A stretch of 64,000 nt of DNA from Candidatus Cardinium hertigii (GTDB taxonomy: Bacteria; Bacteroidota; Bacteroidia; Cytophagales; Amoebophilaceae). Location of the stretch: assembly GCF_003176915.1 (NCBI RefSeq), contig NZ_CP029619.1:620001-684000 (forward strand), read 5' to 3'. The translations under genes were made by a program, and so were the position numbers. Of this stretch, positions 27,284 through 37,557 are shown piece by piece; within the stretch, counting starts at the first letter, position 1, and every line of letters begins with the position of its first letter. The notes beneath the pieces are model-generated. The model was not told the origin of the DNA and searched no databases. It worked only from the letters and a program-made list of their open reading frames with translations.

Positions 27284-29152
27284 ATGACATTACTGGAAAA
27301 CATTAGAAAAAAGGCAGGTAGTGCTTGTATTGTTATAGTGATCGGCTGTTGTATACCGTTATTATTGCAGGGGATAAGTGATATGGGGCAGTATTTTTCC
27401 TTCCCTTGCTTCCACAAGGACGTAGAAGCGGTTGGATATGTAGAGGGTATACCCATAAGCATAAAGGATTACCACAACGGGATTAAAAATAAACTTAAAG
27501 CGCAGCATACAAAACCAACCGAGAAAGCGCAAATGGATGCCAAGCAATCTGTTTGGGAAGAACTTATAAGGAAGGAGCTCTATGAAAAGGAGCTTAAGCG
27601 ATTGAATCTCTCGATGGGTACAGATGCATTAAGTATGGATGAATGGATTGATTTGATAAAGGAAGAGATTAAAGAAAGTCCTTTTGACCAACAGCAATGG
27701 CTGACGTGGTTAAATGATATAGAACGCAGCAAGGATGGGGAAAAGATATTGCGTCAAATAGGCCATGGTTTTTCCTTCAAAAAAGCTGTCAACCAACTGA
27801 ATAAGTTGATGGTACAAAGTAACTTTACTACTTCCCTAGAAAAGACACACAAAGCAAAATATAGGGAAATGCTGTGCGATGTAACATACCTTTATATTCC
27901 TTTTACTTCCATTAGCGATGATCTTGTTACGCTTACAACAGAATCATTACAGGAATATGTACTGCGGCATAAGGCACAGTATTCAAAAAATTCAGACAGC
28001 ATCAACATACAATATATTGCTTTCCCCATCCAGCCAGATGAAAAAGATAACGTTCATTTTCAAAAGGCATTAGATAGACTTACCGCCCAATTTTCTTCTG
28101 CCAGCGACCCTTACTATTTTGCGCAAAAAAATACAGATGGGCATCCTACCCATACGCGTTTAGAATGCAGCAGAGATGCACTACCGGAGGCATTCGCTAG
28201 CATTAAACATACGCTGCAAAGGGGTATGGTGGTAGGACCTGTGGTACAAGAAGGCTTTCACAGATTATATAAAGTGGTAGCAGTAACTGCCAATCAAGGG
28301 GGGAACGCTACCTATCAAATAGCTGTCATCGAAAAAAAACAAGCTATCTCTAAGCGGGCACGTGCTAAGCAATATAAGCGCGTGGAAAATTTCGCTGCAA
28401 AAGTAAAAAGTATGAATGACTTTAAGGCAATAGCTGAACAACAAGGGATAGCCGTACAAGAGGCAACCAATCTTACACCGGCTGACAGCGCGATCGGTCC
28501 CTATGGAGCGGCTAAAGCAGTAATACATTGGCTATACACAGAATCAAAAACAGGAGCTATTTCCCCTATTTTTACGCTGGAGGACGTTTATTTATTGGTG
28601 ATTATGACTGAGAAAACAAAAAAAGGGACGTTACCTTCTCTTGATTCAGACGCTATGTATTACAATGTACGCACTAAGGTACTCAATGAGGCAAAAGCTA
28701 CTATAATCAAAACGAACCTTACGCAACAGCTTCAGCAGCTTTGCAATCAACCGCAAGCTGCTATCTTACCAGCTATTGCAGCACAGTATAAGGAGCAACC
28801 CATTGAATTAAAGTCTGTAAAAGGAGTGCGGTTTTCTAAAAATGAGGATAGGCTTCTCAATAAAGCGAACGTTTTGATAGGTAGTTGCTTTGGATTAACA
28901 GCGGGCACCCTCAGCGAACCTATTGTTGATGCGGCTGCTGAGGGTGTATTTATTGTGCATGTAGAAAATAAACAGCCTCAGACCATGGCGTCAACAGAGG
29001 AAGGGGATGAGCTGAATAAGCCAACAGAATCATTCATGCAAAGCTATTATGTAAGCATAGAAAGCTATTATGTAAGTGAAAGCATGAAAGAGTTAGCCCA
29101 CATTGTAGATAAACGGTATAACTACAACGATGCAACAGGGGCAAGGTTGTAG
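27284..29152 (+). CDS. PpiD-like peptidyl-prolyl isomerase
   Basis: Membrane-anchored periplasmic folding factor of the SurA/PpiD group. One N-terminal membrane helix (ACIVIVIGCCIPLLL) follows MTLLENIRKKAG, the usual Bacteroidota PpiD opening. A SurA_N-like helical part (KQSVWEELIRKELYEKELKRL) and a parvulin-like domain around residues 280-350 (GMVVGPVVQEGFHRLYKVV) follow, then a long C-terminal region. The parvulin core is degenerate, so it may act mainly as a chaperone. First gene of a plus-strand set with nrnA, an FKBP and an ankyrin lipoprotein. Confidence 0.83.
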   Translation: MTLLENIRKKAGSACIVIVIGCCIPLLLQGISDMGQYFSFPCFHKDVEAVGYVEGIPISIKDYHNGIKNKLKAQHTKPTEKAQMDAKQSVWEELIRKELYEKELKRLNLSMGTDALSMDEWIDLIKEEIKESPFDQQQWLTWLNDIERSKDGEKILRQIGHGFSFKKAVNQLNKLMVQSNFTTSLEKTHKAKYREMLCDVTYLYIPFTSISDDLVTLTTESLQEYVLRHKAQYSKNSDSINIQYIAFPIQPDEKDNVHFQKALDRLTAQFSSASDPYYFAQKNTDGHPTHTRLECSRDALPEAFASIKHTLQRGMVVGPVVQEGFHRLYKVVAVTANQGGNATYQIAVIEKKQAISKRARAKQYKRVENFAAKVKSMNDFKAIAEQQGIAVQEATNLTPADSAIGPYGAAKAVIHWLYTESKTGAISPIFTLEDVYLLVIMTEKTKKGTLPSLDSDAMYYNVRTKVLNEAKATIIKTNLTQQLQQLCNQPQAAILPAIAAQYKEQPIELKSVKGVRFSKNEDRLLNKANVLIGSCFGLTAGTLSEPIVDAAAEGVFIVHVENKQPQTMASTEEGDELNKPTESFMQSYYVSIESYYVSESMKELAHIVDKRYNYNDATGARL

Positions 29153-29205
29153 GTTTAAAGAAAAGGGCAGAATATAAAAATATTTTTTAAATAAAATCAC
29201 ATTTT

Positions 29206-30216
29206 ATGTATGATGTATCTAGTTTGAAAGCGCAACTTGTCAGTCCCAAACGGATTACAATTGTCATGCATACAGGACCTGATGCAGATGCATTGGGAAC
29301 TTCATTGGCATTGGGTTTATTTTTAAGCGCAGAAGGACATAGTGTACAGGTTATTGCGCCAACCGCTTATCCTGATTTTCTATCTTGGCTGCCTGGTGCA
29401 GATAAGGTAGTAGTAGCAGAAACCTATACAGCAGAGGCTTTGGAAGCGCGCATAGGGGATATAGATTTGCTTTTTTGTATTGATTTTTCTACGGCCAGCC
29501 GATTGGGCCTATTAGAATTTATATTAAAAAAACCTGGTGTAATTAAGGTTGTTATTGATCATCATACTGAGCCAGAGGATTTTGCAGATATTTTTTTTTG
29601 GGACCCCAAAGCTGCTGCTAGTGGAGAGGTGCTGTTTCAACTGATAGAATCGTTAGGCCAGAAAAATAACCTTACCACTTCTATAGCTACTTGCCTGTAT
29701 GCTGCCTTAATTACAGATACTAATTCTTTTAAAAATCCTAACACTACACCTAAAACGCATCGCATAGCAGCAGAGTTAATGGAGCATGGGGTAGACACTT
29801 TTGGTGTACAGCGATTGATATATGATAATAAATCACTCAACAGGTTGCATTTCTTTGGATTTGCAATCAACCAGCGTCTGATAGTATTACCAGACTTGCA
29901 TACAGCCTATTTTGTTATCCAAAAGGAAGATTGTAAAAGATACCATCTCAAGCAGGGAGACACGGATGGGTTGATATTCCATGCCCTTAGCCTGCAAGGA
30001 ATCGCACTAGCAGCGGTTTTACAAGAGAAGGAAGATATGGTTTCTATTTCTTTACGCTCCGTTGGGGAATTACCTGTTAATGCAATTGCTAAACAATACT
30101 TTAATGGAGGGGGGCATAGAAATGCAGCAGGAGGCATTTCTAACTTAAGTTTAACTGAAACAATAGATCAATTTGAGCAAGGGTTAAAACAATTCATGCT
30201 TAATCATACAGTATGA
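29206..30216 (+). CDS. nrnA: DHH-family phosphoesterase (NrnA-type nanoRNase/pAp phosphatase)
   Basis: Cytosolic manganese phosphoesterase that degrades short oligoribonucleotides and/or 3'-phosphoadenosine 5'-phosphate in characterised relatives. Motifs present are HTGPDADALGTSLALG, LFCIDFS, VIDHHTEP (the DHH motif), ALITDTNSFKNPNT and the DHHA1 glycine motif GGGHRNAAGG. 336 residues, normal length. It starts 53 bp after the PpiD-like gene and ends 18 bp before the FKBP gene. Confidence 0.92.
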   Translation: MYDVSSLKAQLVSPKRITIVMHTGPDADALGTSLALGLFLSAEGHSVQVIAPTAYPDFLSWLPGADKVVVAETYTAEALEARIGDIDLLFCIDFSTASRLGLLEFILKKPGVIKVVIDHHTEPEDFADIFFWDPKAAASGEVLFQLIESLGQKNNLTTSIATCLYAALITDTNSFKNPNTTPKTHRIAAELMEHGVDTFGVQRLIYDNKSLNRLHFFGFAINQRLIVLPDLHTAYFVIQKEDCKRYHLKQGDTDGLIFHALSLQGIALAAVLQEKEDMVSISLRSVGELPVNAIAKQYFNGGGHRNAAGGISNLSLTETIDQFEQGLKQFMLNHTV

Positions 30217-30234
30217 GTTATAAATTATTCTGTA

Positions 30235-31212
30235 ATGAAAGGTAGAACTAGTATACTATTTTTATTTTTAGCAGCTAGCTTGGGGCTGGTTTGGTACAAC
30301 CACCAACACCATCAGTATGGTTACCCTTTTATGCAGCTATCATCTGGTATTTCCTATAAACGAATGATGCCGGGTAATGGAAGAAAGATACAGCATGGAG
30401 AGTGGGTAATATTTTCTTTTGAAATAAAAAAAATAGCAGATAAAAAGAAACAGGCAGCACAAGCGCAACAAGCTAATGGGGCAACTACAATAGCCAATGA
30501 ATCCAATATCTTATGGCAGTTTAATGATAACCTAGTTAAGCCGTATAAGCAATTGATTGAGGTGATTGGCATGGTTGAAGAAAAACAGCGCATGATTTTT
30601 AAATGCACGCCACAACATATGTTGGCGGATGTTGACCCACTATCGGTAGAAGCTTTGTTAAAGATTTTCCAGCTTAAAGCGGACGATAAGTTAATGGTAG
30701 ATATTACAGTAAATAAGATTATGACAGACGCAGCGCGTATGGAAATGGTAAGAAAGAAAGCAGAAGATCGTGCTGCGCAATTGGAAAAAGATAAAAAGTT
30801 GATCATAGATTATTTAAAAGAACACAACATACCAGCTGAAACAACTGATGCTGGTCTTTTCTATACTATTGATCAACCTTCACAAGATGCACCAGTTGTA
30901 CAAAATGAAACAGTAGCAGTACACTATATAGGTAAGTTCCTGGATGGTACTGTCTTTGATACCAGTATAGCGGAAGTTGCTAAAGCGCACAACTTGTATA
31001 ATGCTACAAGAGACTATAAGCCTTTTAAGTTTCTAGTAGGAAATGGTGAAGTTATAGCAGGATGGGACAAAGGATTACCGTTACTAAAGAAAAATGAAAA
31101 GGCACGTTTTTTTATACCTTCTGCGCTTGCTTATGGGGAAAAAGGAAATAGCCATATTCCACCTAACACTGTTTTAATATTTGATATTCAAGTAATAAAT
31201 ATAGGAAGTTAA
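30235..31212 (+). CDS. FKBP-type peptidyl-prolyl isomerase, membrane-anchored
   Basis: 325 residues with an N-terminal signal/anchor helix (TSILFLFLAASLGLVWY). Residues of about 35-150 look like a degenerate first FKBP-like domain (GNGRKIQHGEWVIFSFEIK). The C-terminal domain is a good FKBP (VAVHYIGKFLDGTVFDTS, VIAGWDKGLPLLKKNEKARF, ALAYGEKG, IPPNTVLIFDIQV). Likely a periplasmic folding catalyst; similar two-part proteins occur in Bacteroidota (GldI-like group). Same operon as its neighbours. Confidence 0.88.
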   Translation: MKGRTSILFLFLAASLGLVWYNHQHHQYGYPFMQLSSGISYKRMMPGNGRKIQHGEWVIFSFEIKKIADKKKQAAQAQQANGATTIANESNILWQFNDNLVKPYKQLIEVIGMVEEKQRMIFKCTPQHMLADVDPLSVEALLKIFQLKADDKLMVDITVNKIMTDAARMEMVRKKAEDRAAQLEKDKKLIIDYLKEHNIPAETTDAGLFYTIDQPSQDAPVVQNETVAVHYIGKFLDGTVFDTSIAEVAKAHNLYNATRDYKPFKFLVGNGEVIAGWDKGLPLLKKNEKARFFIPSALAYGEKGNSHIPPNTVLIFDIQVINIGS

Positions 31213-31224
31213 CACTTATAGCAG

Positions 31225-31809
31225 ATGATTGATATGCGTAGGCGTTTGTTATATACTATTTGTTTGCTTATTCAAATGGTCAAAAGGCCGCTGCTGCTGG
31301 TTATGGTATGCTGTTGGATGCAAGCTGGCAGCTGTCAACAAACCAATGCTACAGACTTCACACGACTAACATTAAAAGAAGCTGTAAAAGAAGGGAATAT
31401 CAATAAGTTCAATACATGCTTAAAAGCAAAGCAAGATCTTACTGAACCAGATAAAGATGGCAATACGCTCTTGCATTGGGCATGTGGGGATACAAAATCC
31501 ACTATGGGTAATGAAAAAGCTACGCAAGATCGTATAGCTATTATAGAAAAGCTACTCCGAGGTGGTATCGATATAAATGCAGCAGGATACAACGGATGGA
31601 CCGCTTTACATTTTGCAGTAAACGAAGCGTGTAAAAAAACGTATAAAAAAGAAAAAGAAGCATATATAAAGGTCATTAACGTACTTTTAAAGGAGGGAGC
31701 AACCAAAAATTGCAAAGATATCCATGGCTACACCCCCCTTTATTATGCATATACAATGAATGATCAGGAAATTATTACATTCCTTAAAAACAAAAAAGCC
31801 ACCTTATAG
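31225..31809 (+). CDS. Ankyrin-repeat lipoprotein
   Basis: 194 residues. A signal sequence (PLLLVMVCCWMQAG) ends in the lipobox-like QAGSC, so it is probably a lipid-anchored envelope protein. Three ankyrin repeats follow (DGNTLLHWACG, NGWTALHFAVNEA, HGYTPLYYAYTMND). Ankyrin repeats bind proteins and are over-represented in intracellular symbionts; a host-facing role is possible but not shown. It begins 12 bp after the FKBP gene and is convergent with pheS (6-bp overlap). Confidence 0.85.
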   Translation: MIDMRRRLLYTICLLIQMVKRPLLLVMVCCWMQAGSCQQTNATDFTRLTLKEAVKEGNINKFNTCLKAKQDLTEPDKDGNTLLHWACGDTKSTMGNEKATQDRIAIIEKLLRGGIDINAAGYNGWTALHFAVNEACKKTYKKEKEAYIKVINVLLKEGATKNCKDIHGYTPLYYAYTMNDQEIITFLKNKKATL

Positions 31810-32838
31810 ATCTGCACAAGCTGTAAATTGACGCAAAAACATAAGATCATGCTCCGAAAAAAGCCGTACATCCTCAATTTTATAAAGCAACATAGCAATC
31901 CGTTCCATACCCATGCCGAATGCAAATCCACTTTGCTTGGCGGTATCAATACGGCAATTCATCAATACAGTAGGATCTATCATACCTGCCCCTAATATTT
32001 CTACCCAGCCGCTCTGCTTGCAGACTGTACATCCTTTTCCTTGGCACAATATACAGCCTATATCTACCTCTATACTTGGCTTTGTAAAGGGAAAATAGGA
32101 AGCCCTGAAACGAACAGGGGTAGCAGTGCCAAATAACGCGCTTACCAAGTGGCGAATGGTTGCCTGTAAATCACTAAAGGTAACATGGGTATCTATAAAC
32201 ATGCCATCTACCTGATGAAAAAAGCAATGCGATCGTGCCGATATGGCTTCATTCCTAAAAACACGTCCTGCTGTAATGGATCGGATGGGGGGGGATTGTG
32301 CCGTACAAGCAGCGATCTGTACAGAAGTAGTATGGGTACGTAACAAACGGTCTGGATGCCGTTGTAGAAAGAAGGTATCTTGCATGGCTCTAGCGGGATG
32401 ATTTTCAGGAAAGTTTAGAGCAGCAAAATTATGCCAGTCATCTACAATCTCTAGTCCTTCTGTAAGGTTAAAACCCATCTGTTCAAATAGGGCAATAATT
32501 TTATTTTGTACAATGCGCACAGGATGCAAGCTACCTAAAGGAGGACCAATAGCTGGAAGCGTTACATCTACTGGTTGGCCACCAGCTGTTTGAGGAGTGC
32601 TTTGCTGCCATTGTTTGCTGGCTTCTTTAAATTTTTTTTCTGCTGCTTGCTTAAGCGCATTGAGTGCAGGCCCTATCTGCTTTTTCTCTAAAGTGGATAA
32701 GGTTTTAAATGCCTCAAATAAAGCAGCTAGCTTCCCCTTTTTACTGATGAAATCACGCCGGAAATCTTCTAGAGCAGCGGAACTATTTAATTCCGTCTTC
32801 TTTATTTTTTCTTGTAATTCTATAATTATATGAAGCAT
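31804..32838 (-). CDS. pheS: Phenylalanyl-tRNA synthetase alpha subunit
   Basis: Catalytic subunit of the class II PheRS heterotetramer. The ATG at 32838 gives 344 residues starting MLHIIIELQEKIKK, the normal coiled-coil N-terminus. An upstream in-frame ATG would overlap the preceding gene and adds unrelated sequence. Motifs are HPVRIVQNKI, DDWHNFAALNFPENHPARAMQDTFF, motif 2 GRVFRNEAISARSHCFFHQVDG and motif 3 FAFGMGMERIAMLLY. The beta subunit gene is not in the window. Confidence 0.96.
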   Translation of the reverse strand: MLHIIIELQEKIKKTELNSSAALEDFRRDFISKKGKLAALFEAFKTLSTLEKKQIGPALNALKQAAEKKFKEASKQWQQSTPQTAGGQPVDVTLPAIGPPLGSLHPVRIVQNKIIALFEQMGFNLTEGLEIVDDWHNFAALNFPENHPARAMQDTFFLQRHPDRLLRTHTTSVQIAACTAQSPPIRSITAGRVFRNEAISARSHCFFHQVDGMFIDTHVTFSDLQATIRHLVSALFGTATPVRFRASYFPFTKPSIEVDIGCILCQGKGCTVCKQSGWVEILGAGMIDPTVLMNCRIDTAKQSGFAFGMGMERIAMLLYKIEDVRLFSEHDLMFLRQFTACADL

Positions 32839-32848
32839 ACTACAAAAA

Positions 32849-34564
32849 TTACCACTCATATATAACACCAAGTGACATACTGAACGGGCTACCCTCATAC
32901 CCCCTTCCCGTATAATGGGCGAACTTATAGGGGTATCTAGCATACTTTACCGTTAAGTATACGTAAGATCTAGCATCAAACGCATAGCTACCACTTAGTC
33001 CCCCCTCAAAACCCACCTTCGGCTCCCTACTCACTGCCCCACTATCTCCTTCCGCACGCAAAGGGGGCATGCCATATAGAGAGGCAACAGCTGTTAAAAG
33101 ACATTTGGGAGCTACTTGATAAGCTGTAGTAAATTTTACCTTCCTATTGGGTTTATTGAGCAAGTAGCCTGTTGCTACCTCTTCCTTACCTAGCCAACCC
33201 TGTAGCTTTAAAGTCATATGTATGTTTAATCTAGGATCATTATAATATAGTATTGCGGTAGGATTCCATAGCTTCTGAAGCTCATCCTTATAATATAGTG
33301 CGTATAAGTGAGATTGATTGGCGCTTGCTTTTCTTTTTTCAGGTAAATTATTAAAGTGACTATAAGCCATATAAATATGATAGGACAACGTCCGCATAGC
33401 CAACAGCTCTCCTCTGCTACCTAGCTGGAAATGGAACCCTTTACTGTAATGCTTTAAAGTATACGCATCCGTTATAAAGGGATCTTTTATCACGATATCT
33501 CGTAGATGTAACGGCTGAACCGCATTCCCTATCCCTAGTCCTTGTATAGTGATATAAGGATTTAGCCAGGATATAGCGGCATGTTTCAGTAGAACCGTAG
33601 GGTACAGCTGCCAATGCACGTCCCCATTGGCAATGGGCGCATTGTGATAGGAACCCTTTATGCTAGTCTTTAATTGCACTGCTTGCGGAAAATCAACTGT
33701 AATACCTGGCTTAAGGGATAGGATTCCGCGTAGTGGCTGCGCAGTAGCAGCCGAATGGTGCCCTGCTAAATTGCCATACACTTTTACATGTAAGGCATAG
33801 CTCTCCAACCGTTTGATCCCTTTATATTGCGCTATCAAGCATTTTTCGCTGATTTTTTTATTTTTTTTATTTTGGCAAGCAAGCCAGTCATACGCTATTT
33901 GCACCGTATGGGCAGCTGATGCATGGGCATGCTGCAAGCGCAGGGTCCCTGCTATTTGCTGTATGCCGCGCTTCATACTAGGATAAGAGGAGTTTGTTTC
34001 CGGTAGGAATCGATAGGTCTCATACTGATACTGGAGCGCTGGATAAAATAGCCATGCTCCGATCGTAAACTTTCCTTGACCTTCCACAGCAACCATTGGG
34101 CTTTTCCAACTCCTGTGCCAATAAAAAGGAGCATAGGTTGCATGTAGATACCCCACCCCTTTCCCTTGCCTACGCAGGAAAGAAGGATAGTAGGTAAGCT
34201 CCATAAAAAGAAAAACCATGTTTAAAAGTCCTAAATTTAAATAGGAAGGGAAGGAAAGCGTAAGCGGCGCCTGCTTCAATGGGAAAGGAGAGAGGACCTC
34301 GGCTACGGGATCCAGCGGAAAAACGTAGGGAGCCAGCGCTTGCAGCATTGCCAACGACTGCTGTTCGCTTTTAACTGTCTGCGTAGGGGCCTTAAAAAAT
34401 AATTTTGGTACTGACTCTATTTTGTTTTTTTTATGCTTCTCAATAACAAATTGAGCCTCCTTAAGCTCATTTTCTTCTTTTTGTGCATAGCATACCGCTG
34501 TTCCCATCCATAAAACCCAACTGTATAACCAGGTATATTGCACTGTATGGCTTTTGAATTTCAT
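32849..34564 (-). CDS. Putative outer-membrane beta-barrel protein
   Basis: 571 residues with a signal peptide (YSWVLWMGTAVCYAQ). After a charged segment (KEAQFVIEKHKKNKIE), the protein is rich in alternating hydrophobic/aromatic strands and ends in IYEW, an aromatic terminus typical of barrel proteins. I do not recognise the specific family; Bacteroidota have similar barrels whose N-terminal linker carries the same FVIEK-type motif. It lies 10 bp upstream of pheS and diverges from lepB. Confidence 0.6.
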   Translation of the reverse strand: MKFKSHTVQYTWLYSWVLWMGTAVCYAQKEENELKEAQFVIEKHKKNKIESVPKLFFKAPTQTVKSEQQSLAMLQALAPYVFPLDPVAEVLSPFPLKQAPLTLSFPSYLNLGLLNMVFLFMELTYYPSFLRRQGKGVGYLHATYAPFYWHRSWKSPMVAVEGQGKFTIGAWLFYPALQYQYETYRFLPETNSSYPSMKRGIQQIAGTLRLQHAHASAAHTVQIAYDWLACQNKKNKKISEKCLIAQYKGIKRLESYALHVKVYGNLAGHHSAATAQPLRGILSLKPGITVDFPQAVQLKTSIKGSYHNAPIANGDVHWQLYPTVLLKHAAISWLNPYITIQGLGIGNAVQPLHLRDIVIKDPFITDAYTLKHYSKGFHFQLGSRGELLAMRTLSYHIYMAYSHFNNLPEKRKASANQSHLYALYYKDELQKLWNPTAILYYNDPRLNIHMTLKLQGWLGKEEVATGYLLNKPNRKVKFTTAYQVAPKCLLTAVASLYGMPPLRAEGDSGAVSREPKVGFEGGLSGSYAFDARSYVYLTVKYARYPYKFAHYTGRGYEGSPFSMSLGVIYEW

Positions 34565-34951
34565 ATAACTCGACTCCCAACCTTATAACTGTAAATTATG
34601 ATATAGACAACCTACGGCAATGCTATACCTAAACCCTTGTTCCTTTTTGTTTTACGCACCCTACACGTAGACTCAATTTACAAATTATTTTTAGGCGTAG
34701 AAAATGCCATACAGCTTGCTACTTATTGCATTTCCCTATAAAATAGCATCATTTTTTAGTACTGTACTATAAATAGTTGCCATTTTTTATCTAAATTGAG
34801 GAGCTATAACTTTTATAGGCAAGCTTTCCCTTTGCATACAAAGCCATTTATCTGTTAGCTGTTTCAAAGGGAACAAGGGATGGTAGGGGCAGCTGGATTT
34901 ATAGTACGCAACAGCAGTGTTTTATTTAGGACGAGGACAAAAGGAGAAAAA
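34565..34951. other. Divergent intergenic region before lepB
   Basis: About 390 bp of AT-rich sequence between the barrel gene and lepB. It must contain two divergent promoters, but no match was good enough to place them. No additional gene is seen. Confidence 0.5.
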
Positions 34952-36073
34952 ATGGGTAATGTTTTTTTAGGTAAAAAACAAAAAAAGAATAAAAAAGCAG
35001 TATTGCATACGCTTCGAGAGTGGGTTAGCTCCCTTTCTTTAGCCATTATAGCCGCCACACTGATCCGCTGGGTGCTCATGGGTTTATATGTAATACCTTC
35101 TGAATCTATGGAACCAACACTCCTAACAGGGGATTTTATTTTAGTCAGCAAATTGCATTATGGTGCACGTACGCCTACCACACCCCTACAGCTGCCGCTT
35201 ACCCATCAAACATTGCCTTTTTTAAATGCAGCAGGCAAAAAAATAAAGGCTTATAGCGATTGGCTACAATTACCTTCCTATCGTTTACCTGGGATAAGTA
35301 AGGTACAACGCAATGATGTTATTGTTTTTAATCAACCTATAGGTCCAGAGCCACCTGATTTACGAGATTATTGGATTAAACGTTGTGTAGCCATTCCAGG
35401 AGATCTGCTACATATAGTCCATAAGAAACTCTACATCAATGGAACTTTACGTGTTACCTCTGGTGAGCAGTATCGTTATTTTGTACAAACCAAACGCCAT
35501 TTAACGGATGTCTTTTTTGAGAAAAATGGCATTAAACGGTACAAAGCTGATACTATGTTTGGGCAAACAGGCTATGCCATACATACTACGCCAGAAAAGG
35601 TGAAACAGCTGATAGCCATACTGCCTGCTTATATACATGCTATTGATCCTGTAGAGGACATCAGAGGCATTTTTCAATCTGCTATTTACCCTTTTCATGC
35701 TGCTTTTAGTTGGAGTAAAGATAATTTTGGTCCGCTTACCATTCCTAAAAAAGGCATGACTGTTCCAATGAATGAGGAAAATAGTATATTATATGGTCAA
35801 ACCATAGAAAGATTTGAAGGCAAAAAGTCCGTCCAGTTTACGGAAGGATCCTGTTGGATAGATGGGAAAGCTGTATCAGCATATACTTTTTGTAAGGATT
35901 ATTATTTTGTTATGGGAGACAACCGGGATAATTCTTGTGATGGCCGTTTTATTGGATTTGTTCCAGAAGACTACATTGTAGGGAAGGCCATTATAGTGCT
36001 ACTTTCTTCCAGTAGTTCTAAAGGGTTTTGGCATGGGATACGTTGGAATAGGTTTTTTAAGCAGATACATTAA
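34952..36073 (+). CDS. lepB: Signal peptidase I
   Basis: Inner-membrane serine protease that removes signal peptides. The ATG at 34952 is preceded by an AAAGGAG ribosome-binding site, a better start than an in-frame ATG at 34880. One membrane helix ([17 protein letters not shown]) leads to the catalytic serine in [11 protein letters not shown]. The lysine region is [10 protein letters not shown] and the C-terminal box [17 protein letters not shown]. At 374 residues it is long because of an insert between the catalytic blocks, common in Bacteroidota. Confidence 0.95.
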   Translation: MGNVFLGKKQKKNKKAVLHTLREWVSSLSLAIIAATLIRWVLMGLYVIPSESMEPTLLTGDFILVSKLHYGARTPTTPLQLPLTHQTLPFLNAAGKKIKAYSDWLQLPSYRLPGISKVQRNDVIVFNQPIGPEPPDLRDYWIKRCVAIPGDLLHIVHKKLYINGTLRVTSGEQYRYFVQTKRHLTDVFFEKNGIKRYKADTMFGQTGYAIHTTPEKVKQLIAILPAYIHAIDPVEDIRGIFQSAIYPFHAAFSWSKDNFGPLTIPKKGMTVPMNEENSILYGQTIERFEGKKSVQFTEGSCWIDGKAVSAYTFCKDYYFVMGDNRDNSCDGRFIGFVPEDYIVGKAIIVLLSSSSSKGFWHGIRWNRFFKQIH

Positions 36074-36084
36074 AATATACCATT

Positions 36085-37557
36085 ATGTCCGCCCCTGCCT
36101 TTCCGACTCGGTCGCATGATTTTTCTGCTTGGTATAATGCATTAATTGTACGTGCGGGGTTGGCAGAAAATGCGCCTGTCCGAGGCTGTATGATCATCAA
36201 ACCCTATGGGTATGCCATTTGGGAGCGGTTACAAGCTATTTTTGATCATGCTTTTAAGGAAACAGGCCATATGAATGCTTATTTTCCTTTACTGATTCCC
36301 AAGTCTTATCTCCATAAAGAAGCGGCCCATGTAGAAGGGTTCGCTAAAGAATGTGCAATTGTAACACATTACCGTTTAAAAATGGATAATGGTGCTCTAG
36401 TAGTAGATCCTGCTGCTCAATTAGAGGAAGAGCTAATCGTACGGCCAACTTCAGAGACCATTATATGGCACACCTATAAACAGTGGATTCAATCCTATAG
36501 AGATCTTCCTATTTTACTAAATCAGTGGTGTAATGTAGTACGTTGGGAAATGCGCACGCGGCTTTTTTTACGTACTACTGAATTTTTATGGCAAGAAGGG
36601 CATACAGCACATGCTACGCAAGCAGAAGCAGAAGCAGAAACCTTACAGATGTTAACGCTTTATGAGCGCATTATAAGAGATTACATGGCTATGCCTGTCA
36701 TAAAAGGACTCAAAACAGATCATGAACGCTTTGCCGGTGCGGAAAAAACGTATACCATTGAATTACTGCTACAAGACGGCAAAGCGCTTCAAGCAGCCAC
36801 TGCTCATTACTTAGGGCAACGTTTCTCGCGTGCTTTTGGCGTAACCTTTACCAACCAGGCAGGGATACGGGAGTATGCATGGGGGAGCTCCTGGGGTACC
36901 ACTACGCGTCTTATGGGTGCCTTGGTCATGATGCATGCCGATGACAACGGGTTGGTACTACCGCCTAAAATTGCACCCATACAAGTGGTGCTTATACCGG
37001 TTTATAGAACAGCTACCGAACGCATAGAAGTGGTTAACCAGTTGGTCCATTTGCAAGCAGTGTTGAAGGCAGAAGCTATCCGCGTAAAATTAGATGACAA
37101 TGATCTTTACAAGCCTGGGTATAAATTCTTTGAATATGAACAGCAGGGCATTCCTATTCGTATTGTAATAGGTCCTAAAGATTTGCACCATAACCGTGCA
37201 GAGCTGGCACGAAGGGATAGCAAAGAGAAAGTTAGCGTTGCTATAGCAGATGTGGTTCCACAAGTTATGGATTGGCTGTCATCCATTCAAGAGCATATCT
37301 ATCAACGTGCCCTTGCTTTTCAGCAGCAGCATATACATTTGGTAGATGATTACGCTACTTTCAAACAGCTTATCGCCAGCAAAGGCGGGTTGCTGCTCGC
37401 CCATTGGGATGGAACAAGCGAAACAGAAGCAACAATCAAAGCAGAAACAAAGGCTACGATTCGTTGCATACCGCTTGACAGGGCAGCAGAAGCAGGAAAG
37501 TGTATTTATACAGGAAGGCCTTCCCCAAAGCGTGTAATCTTTGCACAAGCCTATTAA
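36085..37557 (+). CDS. proS: Prolyl-tRNA synthetase (short, ProS3 type)
   Basis: Class II synthetase of 490 residues without the bacterial editing (INS) domain, the archaeal/eukaryotic-like form also common in Bacteroidota. Blocks seen are [71 protein letters not shown] in part, and the anticodon-binding domain (VVLIPVYRT). Starts 11 bp after lepB, so it is probably co-transcribed. Confidence 0.96.
   Translation: MSAPAFPTRSHDFSAWYNALIVRAGLAENAPVRGCMIIKPYGYAIWERLQAIFDHAFKETGHMNAYFPLLIPKSYLHKEAAHVEGFAKECAIVTHYRLKMDNGALVVDPAAQLEEELIVRPTSETIIWHTYKQWIQSYRDLPILLNQWCNVVRWEMRTRLFLRTTEFLWQEGHTAHATQAEAEAETLQMLTLYERIIRDYMAMPVIKGLKTDHERFAGAEKTYTIELLLQDGKALQAATAHYLGQRFSRAFGVTFTNQAGIREYAWGSSWGTTTRLMGALVMMHADDNGLVLPPKIAPIQVVLIPVYRTATERIEVVNQLVHLQAVLKAEAIRVKLDDNDLYKPGYKFFEYEQQGIPIRIVIGPKDLHHNRAELARRDSKEKVSVAIADVVPQVMDWLSSIQEHIYQRALAFQQQHIHLVDDYATFKQLIASKGGLLLAHWDGTSETEATIKAETKATIRCIPLDRAAEAGKCIYTGRPSPKRVIFAQAY

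Noticed and set aside
34880-34951. Upstream ATG for lepB
   Set aside because: The added 24 residues do not resemble the family and the AAAGGAG site precedes the ATG at 34952.
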